From: Betaproteobacteria bacterium
GTDB taxonomy: Bacteria; Pseudomonadota; Gammaproteobacteria; Burkholderiales; SG8-39
DNA length: 12,728 nucleotides
Direction of reading: 5' to 3'
Assembly: GCA_009693345.1 (NCBI GenBank)
Contig: SHXL01000067.1
Location: forward strand, 1-12,728
Positions 6,382 to 12,728 of this stretch are shown one piece after another. How positions within the stretch are numbered: the first letter of the stretch is position 1; every line of letters starts with the position of its first letter. Position numbers and translations under genes: made by a program. Under the pieces are notes generated by a model, which did no database searches, was not told where the DNA came from, and saw nothing but the letters and a program-made list of their open reading frames with translations.

Positions 6382-7460
6382 GTCTCGACAATCGGTACGC
6401 GCGGCGCGAGCGCGCACAAAAGCTCGTAGCTCACCGTGCCCGCAGCCATCGCGACCTCGTCGCAGGGCAGGCCCTCTCCCCATAACGTCACCGGCGTCCC
6501 TACATACGCTTCGGGGATGTCGCTGATATCCACGCACAGCAAATCCATCGAGACCCGGCCGACGGTCCCGGTGCGCTGACCGGCAACCAGCACCGGCGTC
6601 CCCGAGGGAGCATGGCGCGGATAGCCGTCGGCATAGCCACAGGCGACCACGCCAATGGTCATCTCCTGCGCCGCTTCGTAGGTCATACCGTAGCCGACAC
6701 GCTCGCCCGCCTGCAACTGCTGCACGCCGACGATTTCGGCGGTGAGCGTCATCGCGGGCTTGAGGCCGATGTCCTCGGCAGTCCTGAAGGAGAACGGCGA
6801 ACAACCGTACAGCATGATGCCGGGGCGTACCCAGTCGGCACACGCCTGGTCCGGATAGCGCAGCAGCGCGGCGGAGTTGGCGAGGGAGCGTGGCGCCGGG
6901 TCCGTCCCGGTCAGAGGCTGCGTCAGTTCGTTGAACCACTGCAATTGCCCCGCGATGCCGCCGTCGCCGTCGGCATCGGCGAAATGCGTCATGAGCGTGA
7001 CGGACGCGACGCGGGGATTGCCATGCAGCGAGTTCCAGGCGAGGCGCACGTTGTCCAACGAAAATCCGAGGCGATTCATGCCGCTGTTCACCTTGAGGTA
7101 GACGTCCAGCGTGCCATCGATGCCGGTTTTCTCCAGCATCTCGATCTGCTCCATGTTGTGGATCACCGGCGTCAGCCGGTGCCGCAGCAGCAGCGCGATG
7201 TCCTCGGGCTTGAAAAATCCCTCCAGCATCAGGATCGGCTTCTCGACGCCCGAACCGCGCACGCGCAGTGCGTCTGCAAAGTCCAGCATCGCGAATCCGT
7301 CACTTTCATGCAGCGCGGCGGCCGTGCGCAGCAACCCGTGCCCGTAGGCATTCGCCTTGACGACCGCCCAGATTTTCGCGGCGCCTACATGGCTGCGCGC
7401 GATCGCAAGATTGTGTGCGAGCGCGGCGCTGCTGATGGTCGCGCTGATGGGACGGGGCAT
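6378..7460 (-). CDS. alr: Alanine racemase, PLP-dependent
   Basis: It converts L-alanine to D-alanine for peptidoglycan in the cytoplasm. The 360 residues match the family. The PLP-binding lysine is Lys35 in VVKANAYGHG. The opposite catalytic base is Tyr257 in VGYGMTY. Arg212 in VRPGIMLYG contacts the pyridine nitrogen, and GYADGYPR follows at 275-282. The start at 7460 (MPRPISATIS) matches the family; the longer frame to 7496 has a non-conserved N-terminus. No strong Shine-Dalgarno is seen. It is divergent from lplT (60 bp apart) and its stop overlaps the radA TTG start. Confidence 0.96.
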   Translation of the reverse strand: MPRPISATISSAALAHNLAIARSHVGAAKIWAVVKANAYGHGLLRTAAALHESDGFAMLDFADALRVRGSGVEKPILMLEGFFKPEDIALLLRHRLTPVIHNMEQIEMLEKTGIDGTLDVYLKVNSGMNRLGFSLDNVRLAWNSLHGNPRVASVTLMTHFADADGDGGIAGQLQWFNELTQPLTGTDPAPRSLANSAALLRYPDQACADWVRPGIMLYGCSPFSFRTAEDIGLKPAMTLTAEIVGVQQLQAGERVGYGMTYEAAQEMTIGVVACGYADGYPRHAPSGTPVLVAGQRTGTVGRVSMDLLCVDISDIPEAYVGTPVTLWGEGLPCDEVAMAAGTVSYELLCALAPRVPIVET

Positions 7461-7482
7461 GAGGCGCAGGATACCCGCCCAA

Positions 7483-7512
7483 CAGACAAAGGTCATCCTG
7501 CCGTGTTATAAA
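7483..7512 (+). promoter_or_regulatory. Putative lplT promoter
   Basis: CAGACA (7483-7488) and TATAAA (7507-7512) are separated by 18 bp. The predicted transcription start falls within a base or two of the lplT ATG at 7521, and no Shine-Dalgarno is visible, so a leaderless transcript is plausible. Confidence 0.4.
7505..7510 (-). promoter_or_regulatory. Putative -10 element for alr-radA
   Basis: TATAAC on the minus strand would give a leader of about 38 bases before the alr ATG. It shares bases with the plus-strand TATAAA facing lplT (palindromic TTATAA at 7506-7511). No -35 is recognisable. Confidence 0.35.
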
Positions 7513-7520
7513 ACCGCCAC

Positions 7521-8804
7521 ATGGGTTCGGGCTTCTACATCATCATGGCGGCGCAGTTCTTCTCCTCGCTCGCCGATAACGCGCTGCTCGTCGCCGCGAT
7601 CGCGCTTCTTGCGCAGGCTGACTCTCCCGCCTGGCTGACGCCCTACCTGAAGTTTTTTTTCGTCATTTCCTACGTGGTGCTCGCGCCCTATGTCGGCGTC
7701 TTCGCCGACCGGCTACCCAAAGGCACGGTGATGTTAATCGCAAACACCGTCAAGATCGCCGGCTGCAGCCTGATGCTTTTCGAGGTCAACCCGCTCGCGG
7801 CCTACGCCCTGGTCGGCCTTGGCGCAGCGATGTATTCGCCGGCCAAGTACGGCATCCTCACCGAGTGCCTGCCGCACTCCAAGCTCGTGATGGCCAACGG
7901 CTGGATCGAAGGCTTGACGGTGAGTTCGATCATCCTTGGCGTGGTTCTCGGGGGCACGCTGATTCGCACCCAGGTCGCCGACGTGCTGCTCGGATTCGAT
8001 CTGCCCATCATCGACACGGGCATTGATACCCCGCCGGAGGCGGCGATCGCGATCATCATCGTGGTCTATGCCATCGCGGCGATATTCAATCTCTACATTC
8101 CGCGCACCGGCGTGCCGATGAAGCCGCTGCCCGTCCATCCGCTGGAGACCCTGCGGGAGTTCGCGCGCTGCATCGACAGCCTGTGGCGCGACAAACTCGG
8201 CCAGATCTCGCTTGCGGTGACGACGCTGTTCTGGGGTGCCGGCGCCACGCTGCAATTCATCGTCATCGACTGGTCCAGTGCCGCGCTCGGCTACAACCTG
8301 TCAAACGCGTCGATCCTGCAAGGGGTATGCGCTTTCGGCATCGCTCTGGGCGCAGTGTTCGCCTCGATGCGCGTGCGCCTCGACCACGCCGTAAAGGTGG
8401 TCCCGCTGGGCATCGCCATGGGCCTGATCGTCATCCTGATGAATGTGGTGCGTGACGTGTGGTTCGCGGTACCGCTGATCGTGCTGATCGGCGGCCTCGC
8501 CGGGTTCTTCGTCGTACCGATGAACGCTCTGTTGCAGCACCGCGGCCACCACCTCGTCGGTGCGGGCCGCTCGATCGCAGTGCAGAATTTCAACGAAAAC
8601 GCCTCGATCCTGCTGATGATCGCGCTGTATTCGCTCCTGCTCGCGCTCGGCCTTTCGATCTACTGGGTAATCGCGCTGTTCGGCCTTTTCGTCGCGGGCA
8701 CCATGACACTGGTGCTGATGTGGTACCGCTACAACCGCCGCGTGCACGCGCAGCAGATCGACAAGCTGCTTGCCTTCGCCCGCGCCGAAAGCGGCCACCA
8801 TTAG
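7521..8804 (+). CDS. lplT: Lysophospholipid transporter LplT (MFS)
   Basis: LplT flips lysophospholipids across the inner membrane for re-acylation. The 427-residue hydrophobic protein has the 12-helix pattern of the major facilitator superfamily. It shares LplT hallmarks with the E. coli protein: AQFFSSLADNALL at the N-terminus, YSPAKYGILTE and SKLVMANGWIEG in the first half, FFVVPMNALLQHRG and SIAVQNFNENASILLM in the second. E. coli LplT is 397 residues; the extra length is mainly a central loop and the C-terminal tail. The acyltransferase Aas, its partner in enterobacteria, is not in the window. The ATG at 7521 lacks a Shine-Dalgarno; ATG at 7545 is a less likely alternative. The stop overlaps the udg stop by 4 bp. 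Confidence 0.93.
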   Translation: MGSGFYIIMAAQFFSSLADNALLVAAIALLAQADSPAWLTPYLKFFFVISYVVLAPYVGVFADRLPKGTVMLIANTVKIAGCSLMLFEVNPLAAYALVGLGAAMYSPAKYGILTECLPHSKLVMANGWIEGLTVSSIILGVVLGGTLIRTQVADVLLGFDLPIIDTGIDTPPEAAIAIIIVVYAIAAIFNLYIPRTGVPMKPLPVHPLETLREFARCIDSLWRDKLGQISLAVTTLFWGAGATLQFIVIDWSSAALGYNLSNASILQGVCAFGIALGAVFASMRVRLDHAVKVVPLGIAMGLIVILMNVVRDVWFAVPLIVLIGGLAGFFVVPMNALLQHRGHHLVGAGRSIAVQNFNENASILLMIALYSLLLALGLSIYWVIALFGLFVAGTMTLVLMWYRYNRRVHAQQIDKLLAFARAESGHH

Positions 8805-9457
8805 CTGTCAGAAACGGTTTTTCTTGCGAACTGCAGGTCGGCCCAGGCCTTCGATTTTTCCGGTAGATTGCGCAGCAGATAGGCCGGGTGATAGGTGACG
8901 ATCAGCGGCACGCCCGCGAACTGGTGCAGCTTGCCGCGCAGGCTGGCGATCGTGGCATCGGTGCCCAGAAGCGCCTGCGCGGCGAAGCGCCCCATCGCGA
9001 GAATCAACCTCGGCTGGACCAGCCCGATCTGCCGCAGCAGGTGCGGCGAGCACTTCGCGACCTCGTCGGGCTCCGGATTGCGGTTGCCGGGCGGCCGGCA
9101 CTTCAGCACGTTGGCGATGTAGACGTTCCGGCCGCGCTCGAGAGAGATCGCGGCGAGCATGTTGTCGAGCAGCTTGCCCGCCTGGCCGACGAACGGTTCG
9201 CCGAGCCGGTCCTCCTCCGAACCGGGCGCCTCTCCCACCAGCATCCACTGCGCCTTTTCGTCGCCGACGCCGAATACCGTCTGGGTGCACCCGGCGCGCA
9301 GCTTGCAATCCGTGCACCCGGCGACTTTCGCCTTCAGCCGCGTCCAATCCATGAAGGCAATGCCGTCGCTTTGCTGTTCCGGCTTTTCCTGATTTGAACG
9401 CAATCTCCAAACGGGAGAAAGGCCCATCTCCTTCAGAATCTCGCCGCGCCGGTTCAC
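8801..9457 (-). CDS. Uracil-DNA glycosylase, family 4 (Fe-S type)
   Basis: It removes uracil from DNA to start base-excision repair. In 218 residues the family 4 features are clear: iron-sulfur cysteines at 48, 51, 120 and 136 (CxxC, then C-x15-C), motif GEAPGSEEDRLGEPFVGQAG starting at 75, and HPAYLLR at 190-196. The N-terminal MNRRGEILKEMGLSPVWRL extension is typical of proteobacterial members. The start is GTG at 9457, which overlaps the rimI stop as GTGA. This is the last gene of the tsaB-rimI-udg operon. Its TAA stop overlaps the lplT TAG on the other strand. Confidence 0.93.
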   Translation of the reverse strand: MNRRGEILKEMGLSPVWRLRSNQEKPEQQSDGIAFMDWTRLKAKVAGCTDCKLRAGCTQTVFGVGDEKAQWMLVGEAPGSEEDRLGEPFVGQAGKLLDNMLAAISLERGRNVYIANVLKCRPPGNRNPEPDEVAKCSPHLLRQIGLVQPRLILAMGRFAAQALLGTDATIASLRGKLHQFAGVPLIVTYHPAYLLRNLPEKSKAWADLQFARKTVSDS

Positions 9458-9915
9458 AATTCGAGCGTCAGCACCAGGGCGTCTTCACGCCCTTCATGGG
9501 CGGGATAGTAACCGGGGCGCACCGAAACTTCGTGGAAACCGAAGCGGCCGTAGAGCGCCTTTGCGGCGAGGTTGCTCGGCCGCACTTCGAGGAAAATGCG
9601 CTGCGCACCAAGGTCGCGCGCCAACTGCATCGCTTCCTTCAGGAGCTCGCTGCCGTGCCCGGCGCGCTGGCGGGCGGCGGCCACGGAAAGGTTCAGTAGA
9701 TGCCCTTCGCCTGCCGCCACGAGCAGAACGAAATAGCCAAGCAGCTCGGTGCCGAGGCGCCAGGTCCAGCATTGATAGCCCGCGCGCAGGGAATCGGCGA
9801 AATTGCCGTGCGTCCAGGGGTGCGTGTAGATCGCGCTCTCGATCGCCATGACGTCGGGCAGGCCGCCGTCCTGCATGCGCACGAGCCGCGGCGCATCCTT
9901 GAGAACCGCGCTCAT
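9454..9915 (-). CDS. rimI: Ribosomal protein S18-alanine N-acetyltransferase RimI (GNAT)
   Basis: A 153-residue GNAT acetyltransferase. The acetyl-CoA pyrophosphate loop RQRAGHG is at 82-88. Glu110 in FLEVRPSN and Tyr122 in ALYGRFGF sit at the spacing of the catalytic Glu103 and Tyr115 pair of E. coli RimI. Family members acetylate the N-terminal alanine of ribosomal protein S18 and can act on other proteins. Its place directly after tsaB, with ATGA overlap, is the classic rimI context and supports the name over a generic GNAT. It overlaps udg downstream through GTGA. Confidence 0.92.
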   Translation of the reverse strand: MSAVLKDAPRLVRMQDGGLPDVMAIESAIYTHPWTHGNFADSLRAGYQCWTWRLGTELLGYFVLLVAAGEGHLLNLSVAAARQRAGHGSELLKEAMQLARDLGAQRIFLEVRPSNLAAKALYGRFGFHEVSVRPGYYPAHEGREDALVLTLEL

Positions 9916-10571
9916 CGGGAAATCCGTTCCTCAATGGTGAAGGCCACTTTGTCCCTGCCGTACAGCGGCGAAGCGAGTGCGGCATCGACCCCCTCGCCCG
10001 CGGCCAACCGCGGCGCGGCGAGCCGTGCCACCGCTACCGCCGAGGGATGAATGTCCGGAATCACTTTGGCCAGGCCTAAAGATCCGTAAACGGCGAACCC
10101 GTTCCCGCAGCCGACCCAGCCATCGCCCGGCGGAAGCGCCACTGCGGCGGGGGCCACGCACCGCGCCGGAATCACTTCCTGCCAGCGGGGGCCGCTCTTT
10201 TCGCTCGCCGAATAATACACTTCGCGCATGCGCGCATCGAGACAGGCGACAACGCGCGAACCGCCGGATTCTTCCGCCATTGCTTCCAGCGTGGAGATGC
10301 CGATGACCGGCAGGCCGCGCGCAAGCGCCAGGCCCTGCGCGACGCCGCAGGCGATGCGCAGCCCGGTGAACGATCCTGGCCCGGCGCCGAATGCGACCGC
10401 ATCGAACTGCGCTATCGTGATGCCCGCCGCCGCAACCAGGCGATCGAGCATCGGCAGCACCCGTTCCGAATGTGCGTTGCCGGCGCGCTCCTCCACGCCC
10501 GCGATCTCGCCGTCGATCCAGACTGCGACCGAGCACCACTCGGTCGATGTTTCGAAGGCGGCGAATTTCAT
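9912..10571 (-). CDS. tsaB: tRNA threonylcarbamoyladenosine biosynthesis protein TsaB
   Basis: TsaB is the non-catalytic partner of TsaD in the complex that makes t6A37 in ANN-decoding tRNAs. The 219-residue protein has the ASKHA fold signature: FETSTEWCSVAVW at the N-terminus, AFGAGPGSFTGLRIACGVAQG (59-79), ISTLEAMAE and CLDARMREVYYS (110-121). The ATG at 10571 begins the conserved MKFAAFETS; the longer frame to 10757 would lie inside the divergent dehydrogenase gene and is rejected. No Shine-Dalgarno is seen, and the putative promoter leaves a leader of only a few bases. It heads the tsaB-rimI-udg operon. Confidence 0.95.
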   Translation of the reverse strand: MKFAAFETSTEWCSVAVWIDGEIAGVEERAGNAHSERVLPMLDRLVAAAGITIAQFDAVAFGAGPGSFTGLRIACGVAQGLALARGLPVIGISTLEAMAEESGGSRVVACLDARMREVYYSASEKSGPRWQEVIPARCVAPAAVALPPGDGWVGCGNGFAVYGSLGLAKVIPDIHPSAVAVARLAAPRLAAGEGVDAALASPLYGRDKVAFTIEERISR

Positions 10572-10581
10572 GGGCCCATTG

Positions 10582-10610
10582 GTTATACTGATGTTTATGA
10601 CAGAACACAA
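10582..10610 (-). promoter_or_regulatory. Putative tsaB operon promoter
   Basis: TTGTGT (10610-10605) and TATAAC (10587-10582) are separated by 17 bp on the minus strand. The -35 lies inside the first codons of the divergent dehydrogenase gene. The predicted transcript would start about four bases before the tsaB ATG. Confidence 0.45.
10584..10589 (+). promoter_or_regulatory. Putative -10 element for the first dehydrogenase gene
   Basis: TATACT on the plus strand overlaps the minus-strand TATAAC of tsaB. It would place the transcription start at or next to the ATG at 10597, so translation may be leaderless. No -35 is recognisable at 16-18 bp. Confidence 0.4.
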
Positions 10611-11697
10611 AATAGCAGTAATTGCCGGGGACGGCATCGGCCGCGAGGTAATGCCGGAGGGCGTGCGCGTCATGGAAGCCGCCGCGGCGCGGCACGGCGT
10701 GCGTTTCCAGTGGAAGGAATTCGATTGGAGCTGCGACTGGTACAAGGCGCACGGCAAGATGTGCCCGGACGACGCGCAGCAGATCCTGCGCGGCTACGAC
10801 GCGGTCTACTTCGGCGCCGTCGGCAATCCGTCCATCGTTCCGGACCACATTTCGGCCTGGGGGCTGCTGATCAATTTCCGGCGCTGGTTCGACCTGTACG
10901 TGAACCTGCGTCCGGTACGCCTGTTCGAGGGACTTCCCTGCCCGCTGGCGGGGCGCAAGCCCGGCGACATCGACTACTACGTGATTCGCGAGAATACCGA
11001 GGGCGAGTACGGCAATGTCGGCGGCCGGATGTACGAGGGCACCGCACAGGAGGTGGTGACGCAGCTTTCAGTGTTCAGCCGCCGGGGCGTCGACCGGATC
11101 ATGAAATATGCCTTCGAGCTGGCGAAGACCCGCAAGAAGCACGTCACGAGCTGCACCAAGTCCAACGGCATCTCGATCACCATGCCGTACTGGGATGAGC
11201 GCTTCGACGAGATGAGGATGAACTACCCGGACGTGCGCACCGACAAATACCATGTCGATGGCCTGTCCATCCAGTTGGTGCTCAACCCGGACCGCTTCGA
11301 TGTGATCGTGGGTTCGAATCTGTTCGGCGACATCCTCTCCGATCTCGGTCCCGCGACCGCGGGCACGATCGGCATTGCGCCCTCGGGCAACATCAACCCC
11401 GAGCGCACCGCACCCTCGATCTTCGAACCGGTGCACGGCTCGGCGCCCGACATCGCCGGCAGGAAAATCGCCAATCCGATCGGCCAGATCTGGTCCGGCG
11501 CGCTGATGCTGGATCACCTCGGCCACCCGGAGGCAGCTGCAGACGTGGTGCGCGCCATCGAGCGCGTGATCATCGACGGCCCGCACACGCCCGACATGAA
11601 AGGCAAGGCTTCGACGTCGGCGGTGGGCACGGCGGTCGCGGATGCGGTCCGCAGCGCTTCGCGCCAATCGGCCCAGCCGCTTTCTTCTCTCGCCTAG
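10597..11697 (+). CDS. Tartrate/D-malate dehydrogenase family protein (copy 1)
   Basis: A 366-residue beta-decarboxylating dehydrogenase of the TtuC/DmlA branch, NAD- and divalent-metal-dependent. Members oxidise and decarboxylate D-malate to pyruvate or act on tartrate. Seen: GDGIG (11-15), FGAVGNPSIVPDHISAWGL typical of this branch, VNLRPVRL (102-109), IRENTEGEY (130-138, with Arg131 and Tyr138), catalytic Lys188 in TKSNG, and metal aspartates 221, 245 and 249 (YHVDG, NLFGDILSDLG). All expected catalytic positions are intact. The start at 10597 (MTEHKIAV) fits the family; ATG at 10591 would add two residues. It is head-to-head with tsaB (25 bp apart) and converges with the cupin gene with 1 bp between stops. 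Tartrate versus D-malate cannot be settled from sequence. Confidence 0.92.
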   Translation: MTEHKIAVIAGDGIGREVMPEGVRVMEAAAARHGVRFQWKEFDWSCDWYKAHGKMCPDDAQQILRGYDAVYFGAVGNPSIVPDHISAWGLLINFRRWFDLYVNLRPVRLFEGLPCPLAGRKPGDIDYYVIRENTEGEYGNVGGRMYEGTAQEVVTQLSVFSRRGVDRIMKYAFELAKTRKKHVTSCTKSNGISITMPYWDERFDEMRMNYPDVRTDKYHVDGLSIQLVLNPDRFDVIVGSNLFGDILSDLGPATAGTIGIAPSGNINPERTAPSIFEPVHGSAPDIAGRKIANPIGQIWSGALMLDHLGHPEAAADVVRAIERVIIDGPHTPDMKGKASTSAVGTAVADAVRSASRQSAQPLSSLA

Positions 11698-11698
11698 A

Positions 11699-12061
11699 TC
11701 ATTTTTTCTCCGCTGGCGTGGACGTCGCCGGTCCCATGCCCGAGACCTGGATCACTGTCTCCTCGCCTTTGGCGCCGTCGTAGTTGGTCTTGTTGCCGTA
11801 ATGGATGACATAGCTGCCCGCCGGTACCGGAACCGTGCTGTCCGGATCGAACTTCTCGCCCGTGCCGACCCACCAGGTTCCCGAGATCACGGTAAAGAAT
11901 CGGTCGTTCGGGTGGAAGTGAGGACGGCTCATGCCGCCGGGTGCCTTGACCCACTTGATGTTTTTCGGAACGGTGAAGTCCACCGCGCTGCGGTCGATAT
12001 CCCCGGCGAAGACGGTATGCGGCAAAGCCACGGCAATGATGACGATCAGGATTCTTCGCAT
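11699..12061 (-). CDS. Small exported cupin-domain protein
   Basis: A 120-residue protein with a likely Sec signal peptide: MRR, a hydrophobic stretch at 4-17, and a probable cleavage after VFA (residue 19). The mature part is a single cupin barrel. HFHPNDRFFTVISGTWWVG (48-66) carries His48 and His50 as likely metal ligands, followed by PVPAGSYVIHYG and ETVIQVSGMGPATST. Residues 93-98 read NYDGAK, where I recall related cupins having His at the first position; His87 is nearby and could substitute. Substrate and enzymatic activity are unknown; a periplasmic sugar- or acid-binding or isomerase-like role is only a guess. A strong AAAGGGGGG Shine-Dalgarno precedes the ATG. The gene is inverted between the two dehydrogenase paralogues. 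Confidence 0.85.
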   Translation of the reverse strand: MRRILIVIIAVALPHTVFAGDIDRSAVDFTVPKNIKWVKAPGGMSRPHFHPNDRFFTVISGTWWVGTGEKFDPDSTVPVPAGSYVIHYGNKTNYDGAKGEETVIQVSGMGPATSTPAEKK

Positions 12062-12065
12062 GACA

Positions 12066-12073
12066 CCCCCCTT
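12066..12073 (-). promoter_or_regulatory. Shine-Dalgarno for the cupin gene
   Basis: AAGGGGGG on the minus strand, four to five bases before the ATG at 12061. It confirms the signal-peptide start rather than the longer upstream frame. Confidence 0.6.
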
Positions 12074-12088
12074 TGGTAAGCTCAAGCA

Positions 12089-12728
12089 ATGAAATCCTAT
12101 CGAATTGCATCGATTCCGGGGGATGGAATCGGAAAGGAAGTCATTGCGGCCGGCATCGAGGTCCTGAACGAGCTTTCCGGGAAGGAAAATTTCGACATCA
12201 AGATCGAGTCCTTCGACTGGAGCTCGGAACGCTATCTGAGGACCGGTGCCTACATTCCGGAAGGCGGGCTGGAAAAGCTGAAGGCTTTCGACGCGATCTT
12301 CTTCGGCGCGGTCGGATCGCCTGATGTCCCCGACCACATTTCGCTCTGGGGCCTGCGGCTGCCGATCTGCCAGGGCTTCGACCAGTACGCGAATGTCCGG
12401 CCGTCGCGAGTATTGCCGGGTGTGGTTTCTCCCTTGAAAAACGGACAAGCAATAGATTGGGTCATCATCCGGGAGAATTCCGAGGGTGAGTATTCGGGTT
12501 CGGGCGGGCGGGTGCACAAGGGACTGCCTGAAGAGATCGCCACCGAGACCTCCGTGTTCACGCGGGTGGGTGTCGAACGAATTCATCGATTTGCATTTGA
12601 GCTCTCGCGCAAACGTCCCCGCAAACTTCTGACCCTGGTAACCAAATCAAACGCCCAACGGCATGGCATGGTGCTGTGGGACGAAATCTTCTACGAGGTC
12701 GCGAAGAAATATCCCGACGTGACGACCG
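12089..12728 (+). CDS. Tartrate/D-malate dehydrogenase family protein (copy 2, 3' end beyond window)
   Basis: The first 213 residues of a second TtuC/DmlA-type beta-decarboxylating dehydrogenase; the family is about 350-365 residues, so the C-terminal part with the metal-binding aspartates is outside the window. Seen: MKSYRIASIPGDGIGKEV start, FGAVGSPDVPDHISLWGL, ANVRPSRVLPG (101-111), IIRENSEGEYSGSGG with Arg128 and Tyr135, and Lys186 in VTKSN. It is clearly homologous to copy 1 but diverged (for example, it lacks the CPLAGRKPGDID insert). Codon use is less GC-biased than copy 1, hinting at a separate origin. The ATG at 12089 lies 27 bp from the divergent cupin start; only a weak GGTAAG precedes it. 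Confidence 0.9.
   Translation, partial: MKSYRIASIPGDGIGKEVIAAGIEVLNELSGKENFDIKIESFDWSSERYLRTGAYIPEGGLEKLKAFDAIFFGAVGSPDVPDHISLWGLRLPICQGFDQYANVRPSRVLPGVVSPLKNGQAIDWVIIRENSEGEYSGSGGRVHKGLPEEIATETSVFTRVGVERIHRFAFELSRKRPRKLLTLVTKSNAQRHGMVLWDEIFYEVAKKYPDVTT

Noticed and set aside
6382..6939. In-frame upstream extension of radA to 6939
   Set aside because: The extension lies wholly inside alr in another frame, and family members begin just before the zinc finger.
8459..8866. Plus-strand frame overlapping the 3' half of lplT
   Set aside because: It is an Arg-rich out-of-frame shadow of lplT with no start signal or family match.
10228..10596. In-frame upstream extension of dehydrogenase copy 1
   Set aside because: It covers tsaB on the other strand and is not similar to any dehydrogenase N-terminus.

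Overview
This GC-rich, very gene-dense window looks like chromosomal DNA of a betaproteobacterium, probably of the Burkholderiales or a nearby order and possibly uncultivated. The evidence is the tRNA-Leu/tig/clpP/clpX order, the alr-radA pair divergent from lplT, the tsaB-rimI-udg operon, an HpnD-like terpene synthase homologue, and the protein sequences themselves. Lineage is inferred from recognised families; no search was run. No rRNA, CRISPR array, insertion sequence, integrase or phage gene was seen. No gene-free stretch exceeds about 120 bases.

Layout. (1) Positions 1-2853, minus strand: tRNA-Leu(UAG), tig (trigger factor), clpP and the 5' two-thirds of clpX. This is a protein-folding and proteolysis operon with overlapping stop and start codons. 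(2) Positions 2961-5019, plus strand: a squalene/phytoene synthase homologue of HpnD type with altered aspartate motifs, a PEP mutase/isocitrate lyase superfamily enzyme and a HIT-family protein. (3) Positions 5029-7460, minus strand: alr then radA, coupled by a TTGA overlap; radA uses a TTG start. (4) Positions 7521-8804, plus strand: lplT, an inner-membrane lysophospholipid transporter, divergent from alr. (5) Positions 8801-10571, minus strand: tsaB, rimI and a family 4 uracil-DNA glycosylase in a tightly overlapped operon; the last gene shares its stop region with lplT. (6) Positions 10597-12728: two paralogous tartrate/D-malate dehydrogenases on the plus strand, separated by an oppositely oriented gene for a small exported cupin. 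The second dehydrogenase runs off the end of the window.

How the genes work together. Most are housekeeping: nascent-chain folding and degradation (tig, clpP, clpX), DNA repair (radA, udg), cell-wall D-alanine (alr), phospholipid recycling (lplT), and tRNA t6A and ribosomal protein modification (tsaB, rimI). The accessory parts are the HpnD-like/PEP mutase/HIT group and the dehydrogenase-cupin-dehydrogenase block, which suggests use of plant- or soil-derived hydroxy-diacids such as tartrate or D-malate. The points most worth a second look are the HpnD-like protein with non-canonical metal-binding motifs, the dehydrogenase pair around the cupin, and three head-to-head gene junctions that each carry overlapping, opposite-facing -10-like hexamers. 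I did not find a clearly new multi-gene system.
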